64,000 nt of DNA from an uncultured Bacteroidia bacterium (lineage in GTDB: Bacteria; Bacteroidota; Bacteroidia; J057; CALAJH01), in NCBI GenBank assembly GCA_937922655.1, contig CALAJH010000005.1, positions 205,484-269,483 of the forward strand. The letters are read 5' to 3'. The number at the start of each line of letters is the position of its first letter. Position 1 is the first letter of the stretch. This document shows positions 47,196 through 55,833 of this stretch, piece by piece. The notes below the pieces were generated by a model. It ran no database searches. It saw only the letters and a program-made list of their open reading frames with translations, and was not told the origin of the DNA. Both the position numbers and the translations under genes were made by a program.

Positions 47196-47615
47196 ATGGC
47201 TCACGTTCGACATACCTTCAGCCCCTTTCCCTACGCCGGCGCCTTGGATTGGAAGGCGATGTTGGAAAAAGCCGCGTTGTTGGCAAAAATTATCGACGAA
47301 AATTTTGGCGTCGCCCTTCCCGAATCGCTGACGCTCAGCGACCGTACGCCGTCCGACGCGCTTTTTCAGTACCAGACGACCAACGGCGTCGCGGTGATTC
47401 GAGACGCTTCGGGATACGGCTTCGAATTGTTCAGCGCCACGGCGTCCGACGGTTCGGCACAGTACACCATCGACGTGCAAGGGGTGGCGGAAAACGCGTT
47501 TGTGTTTTTAAAGTTTGCCGTCGGCGCCGACGGCAAAATCGTCGCCGAGGCCTCGTCGGTTAAAGTCAAGTGCGAAGCCGAACGCCTGCCGGCGTTGGAG
47601 GCCGCCTTGAAATAA
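47196..47615 (+). CDS. Small conserved-looking cytoplasmic protein of unknown function
   Basis: 139 residues with no signal peptide: an N-terminal helical part (DWKAMLEKAALLAKIIDENF) and a beta-rich part (ALFQYQTTNGVAVIRDASGY, AENAFVFLKFAVGADGKIV). No family recognised. Codon use matches its neighbours, and ATG 47196 is the first of the frame. The glcD-like gene starts 21 bases after the stop but has its own promoter in that gap. Confidence 0.6.
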   Translation: MAHVRHTFSPFPYAGALDWKAMLEKAALLAKIIDENFGVALPESLTLSDRTPSDALFQYQTTNGVAVIRDASGYGFELFSATASDGSAQYTIDVQGVAENAFVFLKFAVGADGKIVAEASSVKVKCEAERLPALEAALK

Positions 47616-47622
47616 TAAATCG

Positions 47623-47630
47623 TAATTTTG
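47623..47630 (+). promoter_or_regulatory. -7 promoter element of the glcD-like gene, 6 bases before the start
   Basis: TAATTTTG, an exact TAnnTTTG match with 6 bases to ATG 47637. It covers the alternative TTG start at 47628, which is therefore rejected. Confidence 0.6.
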
Positions 47631-47636
47631 CGCGAG

Positions 47637-49043
47637 ATGAACGCCCAAGCCCATGAGTTTGCCGTGCCCGACGAAACGTTCGTGCGCCGACTGTCCGAAA
47701 TTACGCCCGTTTACACCGACAAAGAAACGATAAACGATTACAGCCACGATTGGACGGAGGATTTGCGCTTTCCGCCGGCGGTGGTCGTCAAACCGACGAC
47801 GAGCGACGAGGTGGCGGCCGTGATTCGTTTGTGCAACGAATTTCGGGTTCCGGTCACGCCCGTAGGCGCGCGCACGGGTTTGTCGGGCGGCATGTTGCCC
47901 GTCTACGGGGGCGTGGCGCTGGGTCTGGAAAAAATGAACCGTATCCTCGAACTCGACGAACGCAACCTGCAAATCACCGTCGAGGCCGGGGTCGTTACCG
48001 AAAACATCCAAAAGGCGGCGGAAAGCGTGGGGTTGATGTACCCCCCCGACCCGTCGAGCAAAGGTTCGTGTACCATCGGCGGCAATTTGGCCGAATGCGC
48101 GGGGGGCGCCCACGCCGTCAAATACGGCATCACCCGCGACTACGTCCTTGCCCTCAAAGCCGTTACGGGCGAAGGAAAAATTATCCACACGGGCGCCAAA
48201 GTCCTAAAAAACTCCACGGGCTACAGCCTGACGCACCTGCTCGTCGGCAGTGAAGGCACGTTGGCCGTCGTCACCGAAGCCACGCTCAAACTCGTTCCCA
48301 AACCCAAATACGACTCGGTGATGCTCGTCGCCTTCGCCGACGCCGAACAGGCCTGCGACTGCGTTTCGGCCATTTTCAGAGCGAAAATCGTGCCCTCGGC
48401 GCTCGAATTCATCGAACGCGACGCCATAGACTTCGGACAAAAACACTTGGGCATCAATGCCTACAACCTCGAAGGCGTCGGCGCCCACCTGCTCGTCGAA
48501 ATCGACGGCAACGACCCCCAAACCATTATGCGCGAATGTGAAGCCGTCGCCGAAGTCGTCGAAAACCACGGCGCAAAAGAAATTCTTTTCGCCGACGACG
48601 ACGAAAAGAAAAAACAACTCTGGCGCCTGCGTCGCTGTTTGGGCGAAGCCGTCAAGGGCAAGACCATCTACAAAGAAGAGGATACCGTCGTCCCCCGCGC
48701 CGAATTGGCCAAACTTTTACGTTTCGTCAAACAAACGGGAAAAGAATACGGCTTCCAATCCGTGTGCTACGGACACGCCGGCGACGGCAACCTCCACGTA
48801 AACATCATCAAAAACGACATCTCCGACCGGGACTGGCAAGAAAAAATCCCCTTAGCCGTCCGAAAAATTTTCGAGTACGTGCGCACGCTGGGCGGCACGA
48901 TTTCGGGCGAACACGGAATCGGGTGGGTGCAACGAAGATATATGGACGTGGCCTTTTCGCCCGACGAAATGGCGCTCATGCGCGGACTCAAAAACGTTTT
49001 CGACCCCAACAACGTACTCAACCCGGGCAAAATTTTTTATTGA
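47637..49043 (+). CDS. FAD-linked oxidase, glycolate oxidase GlcD / D-lactate dehydrogenase type
   Basis: 468 residues. The FAD_binding_4 (PCMH) domain shows PVTPVGARTGLSGGMLPVYG and YPPDPSSKGSCTIGGNLAEC; the C-terminal FAD-oxidase domain contains CYGHAGDGNLHVNII and SGEHGIGWVQRRYM, the metal/substrate-site motifs of the family. It oxidises a 2-hydroxyacid (glycolate or D-lactate are likeliest) and passes electrons to a carrier. GlcE and GlcF partners are not adjacent, which slightly favours a stand-alone D-lactate or D-2-hydroxyacid dehydrogenase. Confidence 0.92.
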   Translation: MNAQAHEFAVPDETFVRRLSEITPVYTDKETINDYSHDWTEDLRFPPAVVVKPTTSDEVAAVIRLCNEFRVPVTPVGARTGLSGGMLPVYGGVALGLEKMNRILELDERNLQITVEAGVVTENIQKAAESVGLMYPPDPSSKGSCTIGGNLAECAGGAHAVKYGITRDYVLALKAVTGEGKIIHTGAKVLKNSTGYSLTHLLVGSEGTLAVVTEATLKLVPKPKYDSVMLVAFADAEQACDCVSAIFRAKIVPSALEFIERDAIDFGQKHLGINAYNLEGVGAHLLVEIDGNDPQTIMRECEAVAEVVENHGAKEILFADDDEKKKQLWRLRRCLGEAVKGKTIYKEEDTVVPRAELAKLLRFVKQTGKEYGFQSVCYGHAGDGNLHVNIIKNDISDRDWQEKIPLAVRKIFEYVRTLGGTISGEHGIGWVQRRYMDVAFSPDEMALMRGLKNVFDPNNVLNPGKIFY

Positions 49044-49090
49044 CCCCGGTTGCCCCCTTGGCCGAGCGCCGCGTACGGGCGCAAGCCGAA

Positions 49091-49106
49091 TATTTTTGTA
49101 TTTTTG
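49091..49106 (+). promoter_or_regulatory. Two tandem -7 elements upstream of the chaperone operon
   Basis: Two back-to-back exact TAnnTTTG matches, TATTTTTG at 49091-49098 and again at 49099-49106. The leader to ATG 49183 would be about 70 bases and contains a repeated AACGCTTTAAGG. Confidence 0.5.
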
Positions 49107-49182
49107 CGCCGAATAAAATAAAAAACACACAAAAAACGCTTTAAGGCAAAAACGCTTTAAGGTACGCACAAACCACGGCAAG

Positions 49183-51135
49183 ATGACGAAAATTATACTT
49201 TGTTTGATTTGGACGACGACGATATGGGCGCAAAACAAGCCCGCCGAATACATCGGAACCTTTCCCGGCGGAATCGGTTTGGAGAAAGAAGAGTTCGTCT
49301 ACGTTTACCAAAAAAACAACGGCGGCCCCGATTCGGCCAAACTGCATTCCGAAGCCAAAATCCGCGAGTATCTCGACCTCTACGTCAAATTCAAGCGCAA
49401 AGTCATCGAGGCGGAAAAGCTGGGCTTGGACACCTCCAAAAGTTTTCAAAGCGAACTTTCCACTTACGTCAAACAACTCTCCCAACCTTATTTGATAGAA
49501 AAAGAGGCGCTCAACGAACTGATTTCCACCGCCTACGAACGCTCGAAATACGGCTTGAAGGTCAGCCATATTTTGGTCAAATGCGACGAAAACGCCGCGC
49601 CCGAAGACACCCTTCGCGCCTATAAAAAAGCCGTCGAACTTCGGGATTCGGTCGTCAAATTCGGCAAAAACTTTTCGGAAATCGCACGCCGCCACTCCGA
49701 CGACCCCTCGGCCAAAGAAAACGGCGGCTATCTAAGTTATTTCACGGCCTTCGACTTTGTTTTTCCGTTCGAAAACGGGGCGTTTTCCACGCCTTTGAAA
49801 TCCGTTTCGATGCCCGTGCGCTCAAAGTTCGGATACCATTTGATTCAACCGACGGAAAAAAAAGCCACCGAAGGCGTAACGAACGTGGCGCACATTTTGG
49901 TTCGCCACGGCGCAACCTACGAGGCCAAAGACTCCGTCGAGGCCGAAAAAAGAATCAAAGAAGTTTACGCCAAACTCAAAGCGGGCGAAGACTTCGCCAA
50001 GCTCGCCGAAATTTACAGCGACGACCCCAACTCCAAATCCAAAGGCGGCGAGCTCGGCGCCAAATACATCGGTCTGCCGCAAATCCAAGACCTCAAATAC
50101 GAACTCAAACCCGGAACTTTCTCCGAACCCTTCAAAACCCCTTACGGCTGGCACATCGTCAAGGTTACCCTCGCCCAAAAACACAAAACCTTCGACGAAG
50201 CCAAAAACGAATTCAAAAACCGCGTAACGCGCGACGGACGTGCCCAAATCGCCGAAGAAAAACTCCTTGCCAACATCAAAAAACAATACAACTTCCAATA
50301 CCAAAAGGCCAACTTCGACAAACTCGTCGCCGCCGCCAAAGACAAAATTTTAAAGCCCGAATACACCCCCGACAGTATTCCCGCCGACCTCGCCGCCTTG
50401 ACGCTTTTCACCTTCGCGGGCACGAAAACGACGGTCAAAGATTTTATCCAATGGATGGAAAAAAACAAAAAACGCGGCGGACGGGTCGCGGGCGGCGAAG
50501 CCCTGCTTAACCGCGAAATCGAGGCGTTCGTCAAAGCGACGCTGTTCGACTACGAGGAAAAACAACTGGCCGCAAAATATCCCGAATTTCGGTTTTTGAC
50601 GCGCGAATACCGCGACGGCATTTTGCTTTTCACCTTGACCGAACAGCGCGTATGGCGCAAAGCCATCGAGGATACGGCCGGATTGGAGGCCTTTTACAAC
50701 GCCAACAAAGAAAAATTCACCGCCCCCGACCGCGTTCGCGCCGTCGAATACCGGTCCAACGACGAAAACGTCCTTCGCCGCATCGATTCGCTCTTGAACC
50801 TCAAAACGGCCTACAACGCCATCGACAGCATCGTCCGGGCGCAAAAATGGGGCGCGAGAATCACCACGGCCGTACACGAAAAAGGTTCGACGTATTTCGG
50901 CAAGTTTTCCGAAACCAAAACCGGCGGCAAAACCCCAATCCTGCCCGAAGGCAAAGCTTGGGTGTTGATGTCGGTCAAAGAATTTTTGCCCGCCGGCGTC
51001 AAGTCTTTCGACGACGCCAAGTCCGAGGCCATCACCCTTTTCCAAAACAAGCTCGAAGACGACTGGAACAAAGAGCTTGAACGGAAATACCCCTTCACCC
51101 TCAATGAGAAGGCGCTCAAAACGCTGTTCAAATAA
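49183..51135 (+). CDS. Periplasmic peptidyl-prolyl isomerase with two parvulin domains
   Basis: Folding catalyst for outer-membrane and secreted proteins. Signal peptide MTKIILCLIWTTTIWAQ, an N-terminal chaperone helix region, then two parvulin (PpiC) repeats: SHILVKCDENAAPED with HSDDPSAKENGGYLSYF (about 125-225), and AHILVRHGATYEAKDSVEAE with YSDDPNSKSKGGELG (about 230-330). A further C-terminal half (about 335-650) is SurA/PpiD-like helical. Length 650 aa. First gene of a run of five tightly packed genes; the next gene overlaps it by 32 bases. Confidence 0.93.
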   Translation: MTKIILCLIWTTTIWAQNKPAEYIGTFPGGIGLEKEEFVYVYQKNNGGPDSAKLHSEAKIREYLDLYVKFKRKVIEAEKLGLDTSKSFQSELSTYVKQLSQPYLIEKEALNELISTAYERSKYGLKVSHILVKCDENAAPEDTLRAYKKAVELRDSVVKFGKNFSEIARRHSDDPSAKENGGYLSYFTAFDFVFPFENGAFSTPLKSVSMPVRSKFGYHLIQPTEKKATEGVTNVAHILVRHGATYEAKDSVEAEKRIKEVYAKLKAGEDFAKLAEIYSDDPNSKSKGGELGAKYIGLPQIQDLKYELKPGTFSEPFKTPYGWHIVKVTLAQKHKTFDEAKNEFKNRVTRDGRAQIAEEKLLANIKKQYNFQYQKANFDKLVAAAKDKILKPEYTPDSIPADLAALTLFTFAGTKTTVKDFIQWMEKNKKRGGRVAGGEALLNREIEAFVKATLFDYEEKQLAAKYPEFRFLTREYRDGILLFTLTEQRVWRKAIEDTAGLEAFYNANKEKFTAPDRVRAVEYRSNDENVLRRIDSLLNLKTAYNAIDSIVRAQKWGARITTAVHEKGSTYFGKFSETKTGGKTPILPEGKAWVLMSVKEFLPAGVKSFDDAKSEAITLFQNKLEDDWNKELERKYPFTLNEKALKTLFK

Positions 51136-51961
51136 ACCGGCGACGGCGTTGATTTGCTTGCTTTTGGCCGCCTGCGGCAAATCCGACCCCCTCAAACAAA
51201 CGACCGTCGCCCGGTTCAAAGACCAAACCTTGACCCAACGCGACGTCAAGGACGCACTCCTCAAGTTCAACGTCGGGGATTCGGCGGCGTTTGCCAAAGC
51301 TTTTATCGAAGAATGGATTCGCGAAAAAGCCATTCTCGAAAACGCCGACAAACTCCCCGAAACCGTCCTCGAAAAAGTCGAAAAAATGACCCAAAACTAC
51401 CGCAACAAACTCTTGGTTTACGAAATACAACAGGCCGTCGTTCGCGAAAACATAAAAAACGACGTAAGCGCCGCCGAAATCGAAGCCTACTACCAAAAAA
51501 ATCGCTCGGCCTACATCGCCGACCGAAACTATTACCAATACCGTTACGTCAAAACGACCAATCCCAACGTCCCACAGTTCTTCGACCGTTTGGCCTCCAA
51601 TCTTTACGGCGACCAAAAAGTGGTCAGGGAATGGTGCGCCTACTACGCCACGGCCTACAAACTCGATTCCACCTACACCGACGCCTTTCCCATCCGCGCC
51701 ATCGAAATCGAAACCGGCATGGCCGGCCTCTTGGCGTGGCCGTTGCGGACCATTACCATGTCCACCACCGTTTCGGAAAATCAACGTTATTTTCACTATT
51801 TCGTTTTAATGGACGTGGTCAGACAAGGTTCGCCCAAGCCGCTGAGCATGGTGCGCAACACCGTGCGTCAAAACATCTTGGAAATGCGCATCGACAGTCT
51901 GCTTCGCGATTACGACGCGCAAATCATCGAACAAGCCAAAGCCTTGAAATACATCGATTAA
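51104..51961 (+). CDS. Lipoprotein of the chaperone operon (SurA_N-like)
   Basis: 285 residues from ATG 51104, inside the end of the preceding gene. The lipoprotein signal is MRRRSKRCSNKPATALICLL with lipobox L-A-A-C. The mature part begins like SurA-type N-domains (VARFKDQTLTQRDVKDALLK) and has helical segments (EEWIREKAILENADKLPE) but no parvulin motif, so it is probably a chaperone without isomerase activity. An upstream in-frame ATG (51077) would put nine extra residues before the signal. The surA-like gene begins at the next base after the stop. Confidence 0.75.
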   Translation: MRRRSKRCSNKPATALICLLLAACGKSDPLKQTTVARFKDQTLTQRDVKDALLKFNVGDSAAFAKAFIEEWIREKAILENADKLPETVLEKVEKMTQNYRNKLLVYEIQQAVVRENIKNDVSAAEIEAYYQKNRSAYIADRNYYQYRYVKTTNPNVPQFFDRLASNLYGDQKVVREWCAYYATAYKLDSTYTDAFPIRAIEIETGMAGLLAWPLRTITMSTTVSENQRYFHYFVLMDVVRQGSPKPLSMVRNTVRQNILEMRIDSLLRDYDAQIIEQAKALKYID

Positions 51962-53305
51962 ATGAAAAAAATCCTTGCACTGTTTGCGACCGCGTCCGTT
52001 TTTCTTTCCCTCGCCGCCCAACCCCTCGACCGCGTTTTGGCCGTCGTCGAAGAGGACGTTATTCTCCTTTCCGACCTCCAATCCCAATACCATTATTACC
52101 TAAACAACGGTCAAAAAGACGACGGAACCCTCGCATGCCGAATCTTTGAAACGCTTTTGACCTCCCGAATGCTTTTGGCCAAAGCCCGACTCGACAGCCT
52201 GACCGTCGGCGAAGACCAAATCAACGCCGAACTCAACCGAAGAATCAACGTCATTGTTTCCCAGCTCGGCTCGGTGGAAAAACTCGAAGAAATCTACAAA
52301 AAGTCCGTTCTCGAAATCAAACTCGAACTCAAAAAAAACATCGAGGAAGAACTCCTCATCGAAGAACAACGGCAAAAAATCATTGCGGGCATCAACGTAA
52401 CGCCCAAAGAAGTCAAAGATTTTTTCCATTCCATTCCCAAAGACAGTTTGCCCGACGTCGGCGCGACCGTCGAAATCAGTCATATTTCCATGCGTCCCCA
52501 GCCGAGCGAGGCGAGCAAAAAAGAGGCGCGTTCGGATTTGGAAAAAATTCTTTCGGATATCAAGGCGAAAAAAATTAGTTTCGAGGAGGCGGCGAAAAAA
52601 TATTCCCACGACGCGGCCAGCGCCAAACAGTTCGGTTTTTTGGGCGAATTCGGCCGCGGGGACATGGTCCCCGAATTTGAGGAGGTCGTTTTCAATCTCG
52701 CGCCCGACCAAGTTTCGCCCGTCTTTGAGTCGCCTTACGGTTTTCACATCGTCAAATTGTTGTCTCGTTCGGGGGACAGGGTCAAGGCCTCGCATATCCT
52801 TATCCGCCCAAGAATCGACGAGGCCGACGAAAAAAAGGTCGAAAAACGCTTGGCCGAAATCCGAGAACTCATTTTGTCCGACAGCCTTAAATTTCACGAG
52901 GCCGCCCGGCGCTATTCCGACGACGTTCGCACCAAAGACAACGGCGGAATCATTGCCAACAACGCGGGCGAAACCCGCATCCCCTTCGACCAACTCGACG
53001 CCGACCTTTACTTCAAAGTGGACAAAATGAAACCCGGCGACATCTCCGAACCCCTGCCTTACATCGCCCAAGAGGGCGAGCTGGTGCGCGCTTATCATCT
53101 GGTGTATTTGCGCAAACGCCACGCCCCTCATCGCGCCAACTACAAAGACGATTACCAAATGTTTCAAAAAGCCGCGCTCCAAGCCAAGCAAGCCGAAGAA
53201 TTGGAAAAATGGCTGGTCAAAAACCGAAAACAAATTTATTTGGACGTTCGTTTTGACGAATGCGCCCAAGCCATTCAGGATTGGTACACTCCCGAAAAGC
53301 CATGA
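51962..53305 (+). CDS. SurA-like periplasmic chaperone/isomerase
   Basis: 447 residues: signal peptide MKKILALFATASVFLSLAAQ, SurA N-domain opening PLDRVLAVVEEDVILLSDLQ, and two parvulin repeats: ISHISMRPQPSEASKK with KKYSHDAASAKQFGFLGEFG (about 175-265), and ASHILIRPRIDEADEKK with YSDDVRTKDNGGIIANN (about 275-375). It escorts outer-membrane proteins through the periplasm. Its ATG abuts the lipoprotein stop, and its own stop overlaps the glpK start, so the set is translationally coupled. Confidence 0.93.
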   Translation: MKKILALFATASVFLSLAAQPLDRVLAVVEEDVILLSDLQSQYHYYLNNGQKDDGTLACRIFETLLTSRMLLAKARLDSLTVGEDQINAELNRRINVIVSQLGSVEKLEEIYKKSVLEIKLELKKNIEEELLIEEQRQKIIAGINVTPKEVKDFFHSIPKDSLPDVGATVEISHISMRPQPSEASKKEARSDLEKILSDIKAKKISFEEAAKKYSHDAASAKQFGFLGEFGRGDMVPEFEEVVFNLAPDQVSPVFESPYGFHIVKLLSRSGDRVKASHILIRPRIDEADEKKVEKRLAEIRELILSDSLKFHEAARRYSDDVRTKDNGGIIANNAGETRIPFDQLDADLYFKVDKMKPGDISEPLPYIAQEGELVRAYHLVYLRKRHAPHRANYKDDYQMFQKAALQAKQAEELEKWLVKNRKQIYLDVRFDECAQAIQDWYTPEKP

Positions 53306-54774
53306 GGTATTTGTTGGCCATCGACGAAGGAACGACCTCGGCCCGCGCCATCGTTTTCGACAAAAACGCAAACCCGCTCGGCATGGGCCGACGCAATTTT
53401 TCGCTGTATTACCCCCAAGCCGGATGGGTCGAACAGGACGCCGACGAAGTCTGGGAGGCGCAACGCGACGCCGTCGCCGAAGCCCTTGTCGCGGCGGGCG
53501 TGGCCCCGAGCGACATCGCCGCCATCGGCCTGACCAACCAACGCGAAACCACCGTCTTGTGGGACGCCTCGACGGCCAAACCCGTTCACAACGCCATCGT
53601 TTGGCAAGACCGACGCACGGCCGAGTTTTGCGAGCGCCTCGCACGCGACGGACACGAAACCCTCCTGCGCGCCAAAACCGGACTCGTCGCCGACGCCTAT
53701 TTTTCCGCCTCCAAAATCCGTTGGCTTCTCGACAACGTCCCCCAAAGCCGGGATTTGCTCAAAGCCGGAAAACTCCGCTTCGGCACCATCGATTCGTGGA
53801 TACTTTGGAAAATGACGGGCGTTCACGCCACCGACGTTTCCAACGCCTCCCGTACCCTGCTTTTCAACATCCACACCCTCAAATGGGACGACGAACTCTT
53901 GCGACTCTTCGACGTAGCGCGTGAAATTTTGCCCGACGTTCGCCCTTCGGCTTACCTCTACGGAGAAACCAAACTTACGGGGGCGCCCACGCCCGTGGCC
54001 GGCGTTGCGGGCGACCAACAAGCCGCCGCCTTCGGACAAGCCTGTTTTAGACCCGGCATGGCCAAAAACACCTACGGCACCGGCTGTTTTATTCTCATGA
54101 ACACGGGAAAACGGGCCGTCGAAAGCCGTTCGCGACTTTTGACGACGGTCGCATGGCAAATCGGCGGAGAAACAACCTATGCCCTCGAAGGCGCGATATT
54201 CAACGCCGGCGCCTCGGTCGAGTGGCTCAAAACCCTTTTTCCCCAATGGGATGCAAGCCAATTGGCGCGTATGGCGGCCGGCGTGCCGAACTCGGGCGGC
54301 GTGTATTTTGTGCCGGCGTTTACGGGCTTGGGCGCGCCGCACTGGGACCCCGACGCCCGGGCCTTAATCATCGGATTGACGCGCGGAACCGGCCCCGAAC
54401 ACATCGCCCGCGCCGCCTTCGACGCCATGGTCTATCAATCCGACGAGGTGCTTCGCGCCATGGTCTTCGACGCCCAAACCTCCCTTTCCACCCTGCGCGT
54501 CGACGGCGGCGCCTCCGAAGACGACAGACTCATGCAACTACAAGCCGACTATTCGGGCGTGGAAATCCACCGACCGGAATCTGCCGAATCCACCGCCCTC
54601 GGCGCGGCCTTCCTGGCCGGCCTCGCCGTCGGCGTTTACAAAAACCTCGACGAAATCGAAAGCGTTTGGCGCGTCAAGCATGTTTTTATCCCCAAAACCG
54701 GAACCGGCGCCGAAACCGAACGTAAATACTGGGACAAGGCCGTCAAACGCGCCTTGCAATGGCACGAACGATGA
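53302..54774 (+). CDS. glpK: Glycerol kinase
   Basis: Phosphorylates glycerol to sn-glycerol-3-phosphate with ATP. FGGY-family architecture, 490 aa: phosphate-binding LLAIDEGTTSARAIVFD, QERE-type glycerol-site stretch IGLTNQRETTVLWDA and VWQDRRTAEFCE, second-domain FGTIDSWILWKMTG, and ATP-site ALEGAIFNAGASVEWLKTLF and LRVDGGASEDDRLMQLQADY. I chose ATG 53302, overlapping the surA-like stop (ATGA), because it gives the family N-terminus MRYLLAIDEGTT. No glpF or glpD is adjacent; its place behind periplasmic chaperones is unusual. Confidence 0.95.
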   Translation: MRYLLAIDEGTTSARAIVFDKNANPLGMGRRNFSLYYPQAGWVEQDADEVWEAQRDAVAEALVAAGVAPSDIAAIGLTNQRETTVLWDASTAKPVHNAIVWQDRRTAEFCERLARDGHETLLRAKTGLVADAYFSASKIRWLLDNVPQSRDLLKAGKLRFGTIDSWILWKMTGVHATDVSNASRTLLFNIHTLKWDDELLRLFDVAREILPDVRPSAYLYGETKLTGAPTPVAGVAGDQQAAAFGQACFRPGMAKNTYGTGCFILMNTGKRAVESRSRLLTTVAWQIGGETTYALEGAIFNAGASVEWLKTLFPQWDASQLARMAAGVPNSGGVYFVPAFTGLGAPHWDPDARALIIGLTRGTGPEHIARAAFDAMVYQSDEVLRAMVFDAQTSLSTLRVDGGASEDDRLMQLQADYSGVEIHRPESAESTALGAAFLAGLAVGVYKNLDEIESVWRVKHVFIPKTGTGAETERKYWDKAVKRALQWHER

Positions 54775-55700
54775 CCACCGTTTTTCGCAACGACTTTTCG
54801 GCGGACGACCCGTCCGTCGTTACCATCGGCTCTTTCGACGGCGTTCACCTCGGCCATCGAAAAATTTTAGACCGACTCAAAGACGTGGCCCGCGTCGTCG
54901 GCGGGCAAACCGTCGTTATCACCTTCGAACCCCATCCGCGACGCGTCCTTTTCCCCGACGACGAACCCGTTCGTCTGCTCAACACCCTCGAAGAAAAACT
55001 CCAACTCTTTGAAAACCAAGGTATAGACAAAGTTTGGGTCATTGCATTCACGCCCGAATTTTCACGCATTTCCTACCAAGAATTTATCGTTCGTTATTTG
55101 GTCGAGCGGGCAAGGGCGCATACCGTCGTCGTCGGATACGACCATCGTTTTGGAAAAAACCGTACGGGCGGCCTTGACGAACTTCGCCAATACGCCCGCG
55201 ACTACCGTTTTCGCATCGAGGAAATACCCGCGTACACCATCGACGACGCCAACGTCAGTTCGACCAAAATCCGCCGCGCCCTTGCCGACGGCGACGTGGT
55301 TTTGGCCGCCAAATATCTGGGATACGAATATCCGTTGTCGGGAAGGGTGGTCGAGGGGCAAAAACTTGGACGTACGCTGGGTTTTCCCACCGCCAACCTC
55401 GAAACCGACCCCGTCAAACTCTTGCCCGCCGTCGGCGTTTACGCCGTTTGGGCCGAATACGCCGACCAACGCCCGATTCCCGCGATGATGAACATCGGCC
55501 GGCGCCCAACGCTCGGGGGCGACAAGCTTGTGGCCGAAGTGCACCTCATCGACCACGAGGCGGATTTGTACGGCCAAAATTTGTCGTTGCGTTTTGTCGC
55601 CCGGTTGCGCGACGAAAAAAAATTCGATTCTTTACAGGCGTTGAAAAGCCGCTTGGAACAGGACCGGCAAGCGGCGCTTTCGGTGTTGAAGGGACAATGA
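54771..55700 (+). CDS. ribF: Bifunctional riboflavin kinase/FAD synthetase
   Basis: Makes FMN and FAD from riboflavin. N-terminal nucleotidyltransferase with TIGSFDGVHLGHRKIL (H-x-G-H motif) and NVSSTKIRRALADGDV; C-terminal riboflavin kinase with GRTLGFPTANLE and GVYAVWAEY, then PAMMNIGRRPTLGG. 309 aa, normal. ATG 54771 overlaps the glpK stop (ATGA) and gives the N-terminus MTTVFRNDF. Last gene of the packed run beginning at 49183. The gap to gcvP (55701-55833) contains only the gcvP promoter. Confidence 0.95.
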   Translation: MTTVFRNDFSADDPSVVTIGSFDGVHLGHRKILDRLKDVARVVGGQTVVITFEPHPRRVLFPDDEPVRLLNTLEEKLQLFENQGIDKVWVIAFTPEFSRISYQEFIVRYLVERARAHTVVVGYDHRFGKNRTGGLDELRQYARDYRFRIEEIPAYTIDDANVSSTKIRRALADGDVVLAAKYLGYEYPLSGRVVEGQKLGRTLGFPTANLETDPVKLLPAVGVYAVWAEYADQRPIPAMMNIGRRPTLGGDKLVAEVHLIDHEADLYGQNLSLRFVARLRDEKKFDSLQALKSRLEQDRQAALSVLKGQ

Positions 55701-55784
55701 CCGGGGGTTTTCGGCGGGCGCCCGCGTTGGCGGCGTAAAACCGTCTTGATAAAAAAGAATATAATTTTCGTTCGTTTGCCGGAA

Positions 55785-55816
55785 TTTGTCGGCGCCGGGG
55801 TTTGTTTGTATTTTTG
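55785..55816 (+). promoter_or_regulatory. Complete gcvP promoter: TTTG, 20 bases, TATTTTTG
   Basis: TTTG (55785-55788) and an exact TAnnTTTG (55809-55816) are separated by 20 bases, the spacing expected of Bacteroidota -33/-7 promoters. The leader to ATG 55834 is about 10-17 bases. Confidence 0.65.
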
Positions 55817-55833
55817 AGCGGCAAAACATCGCA

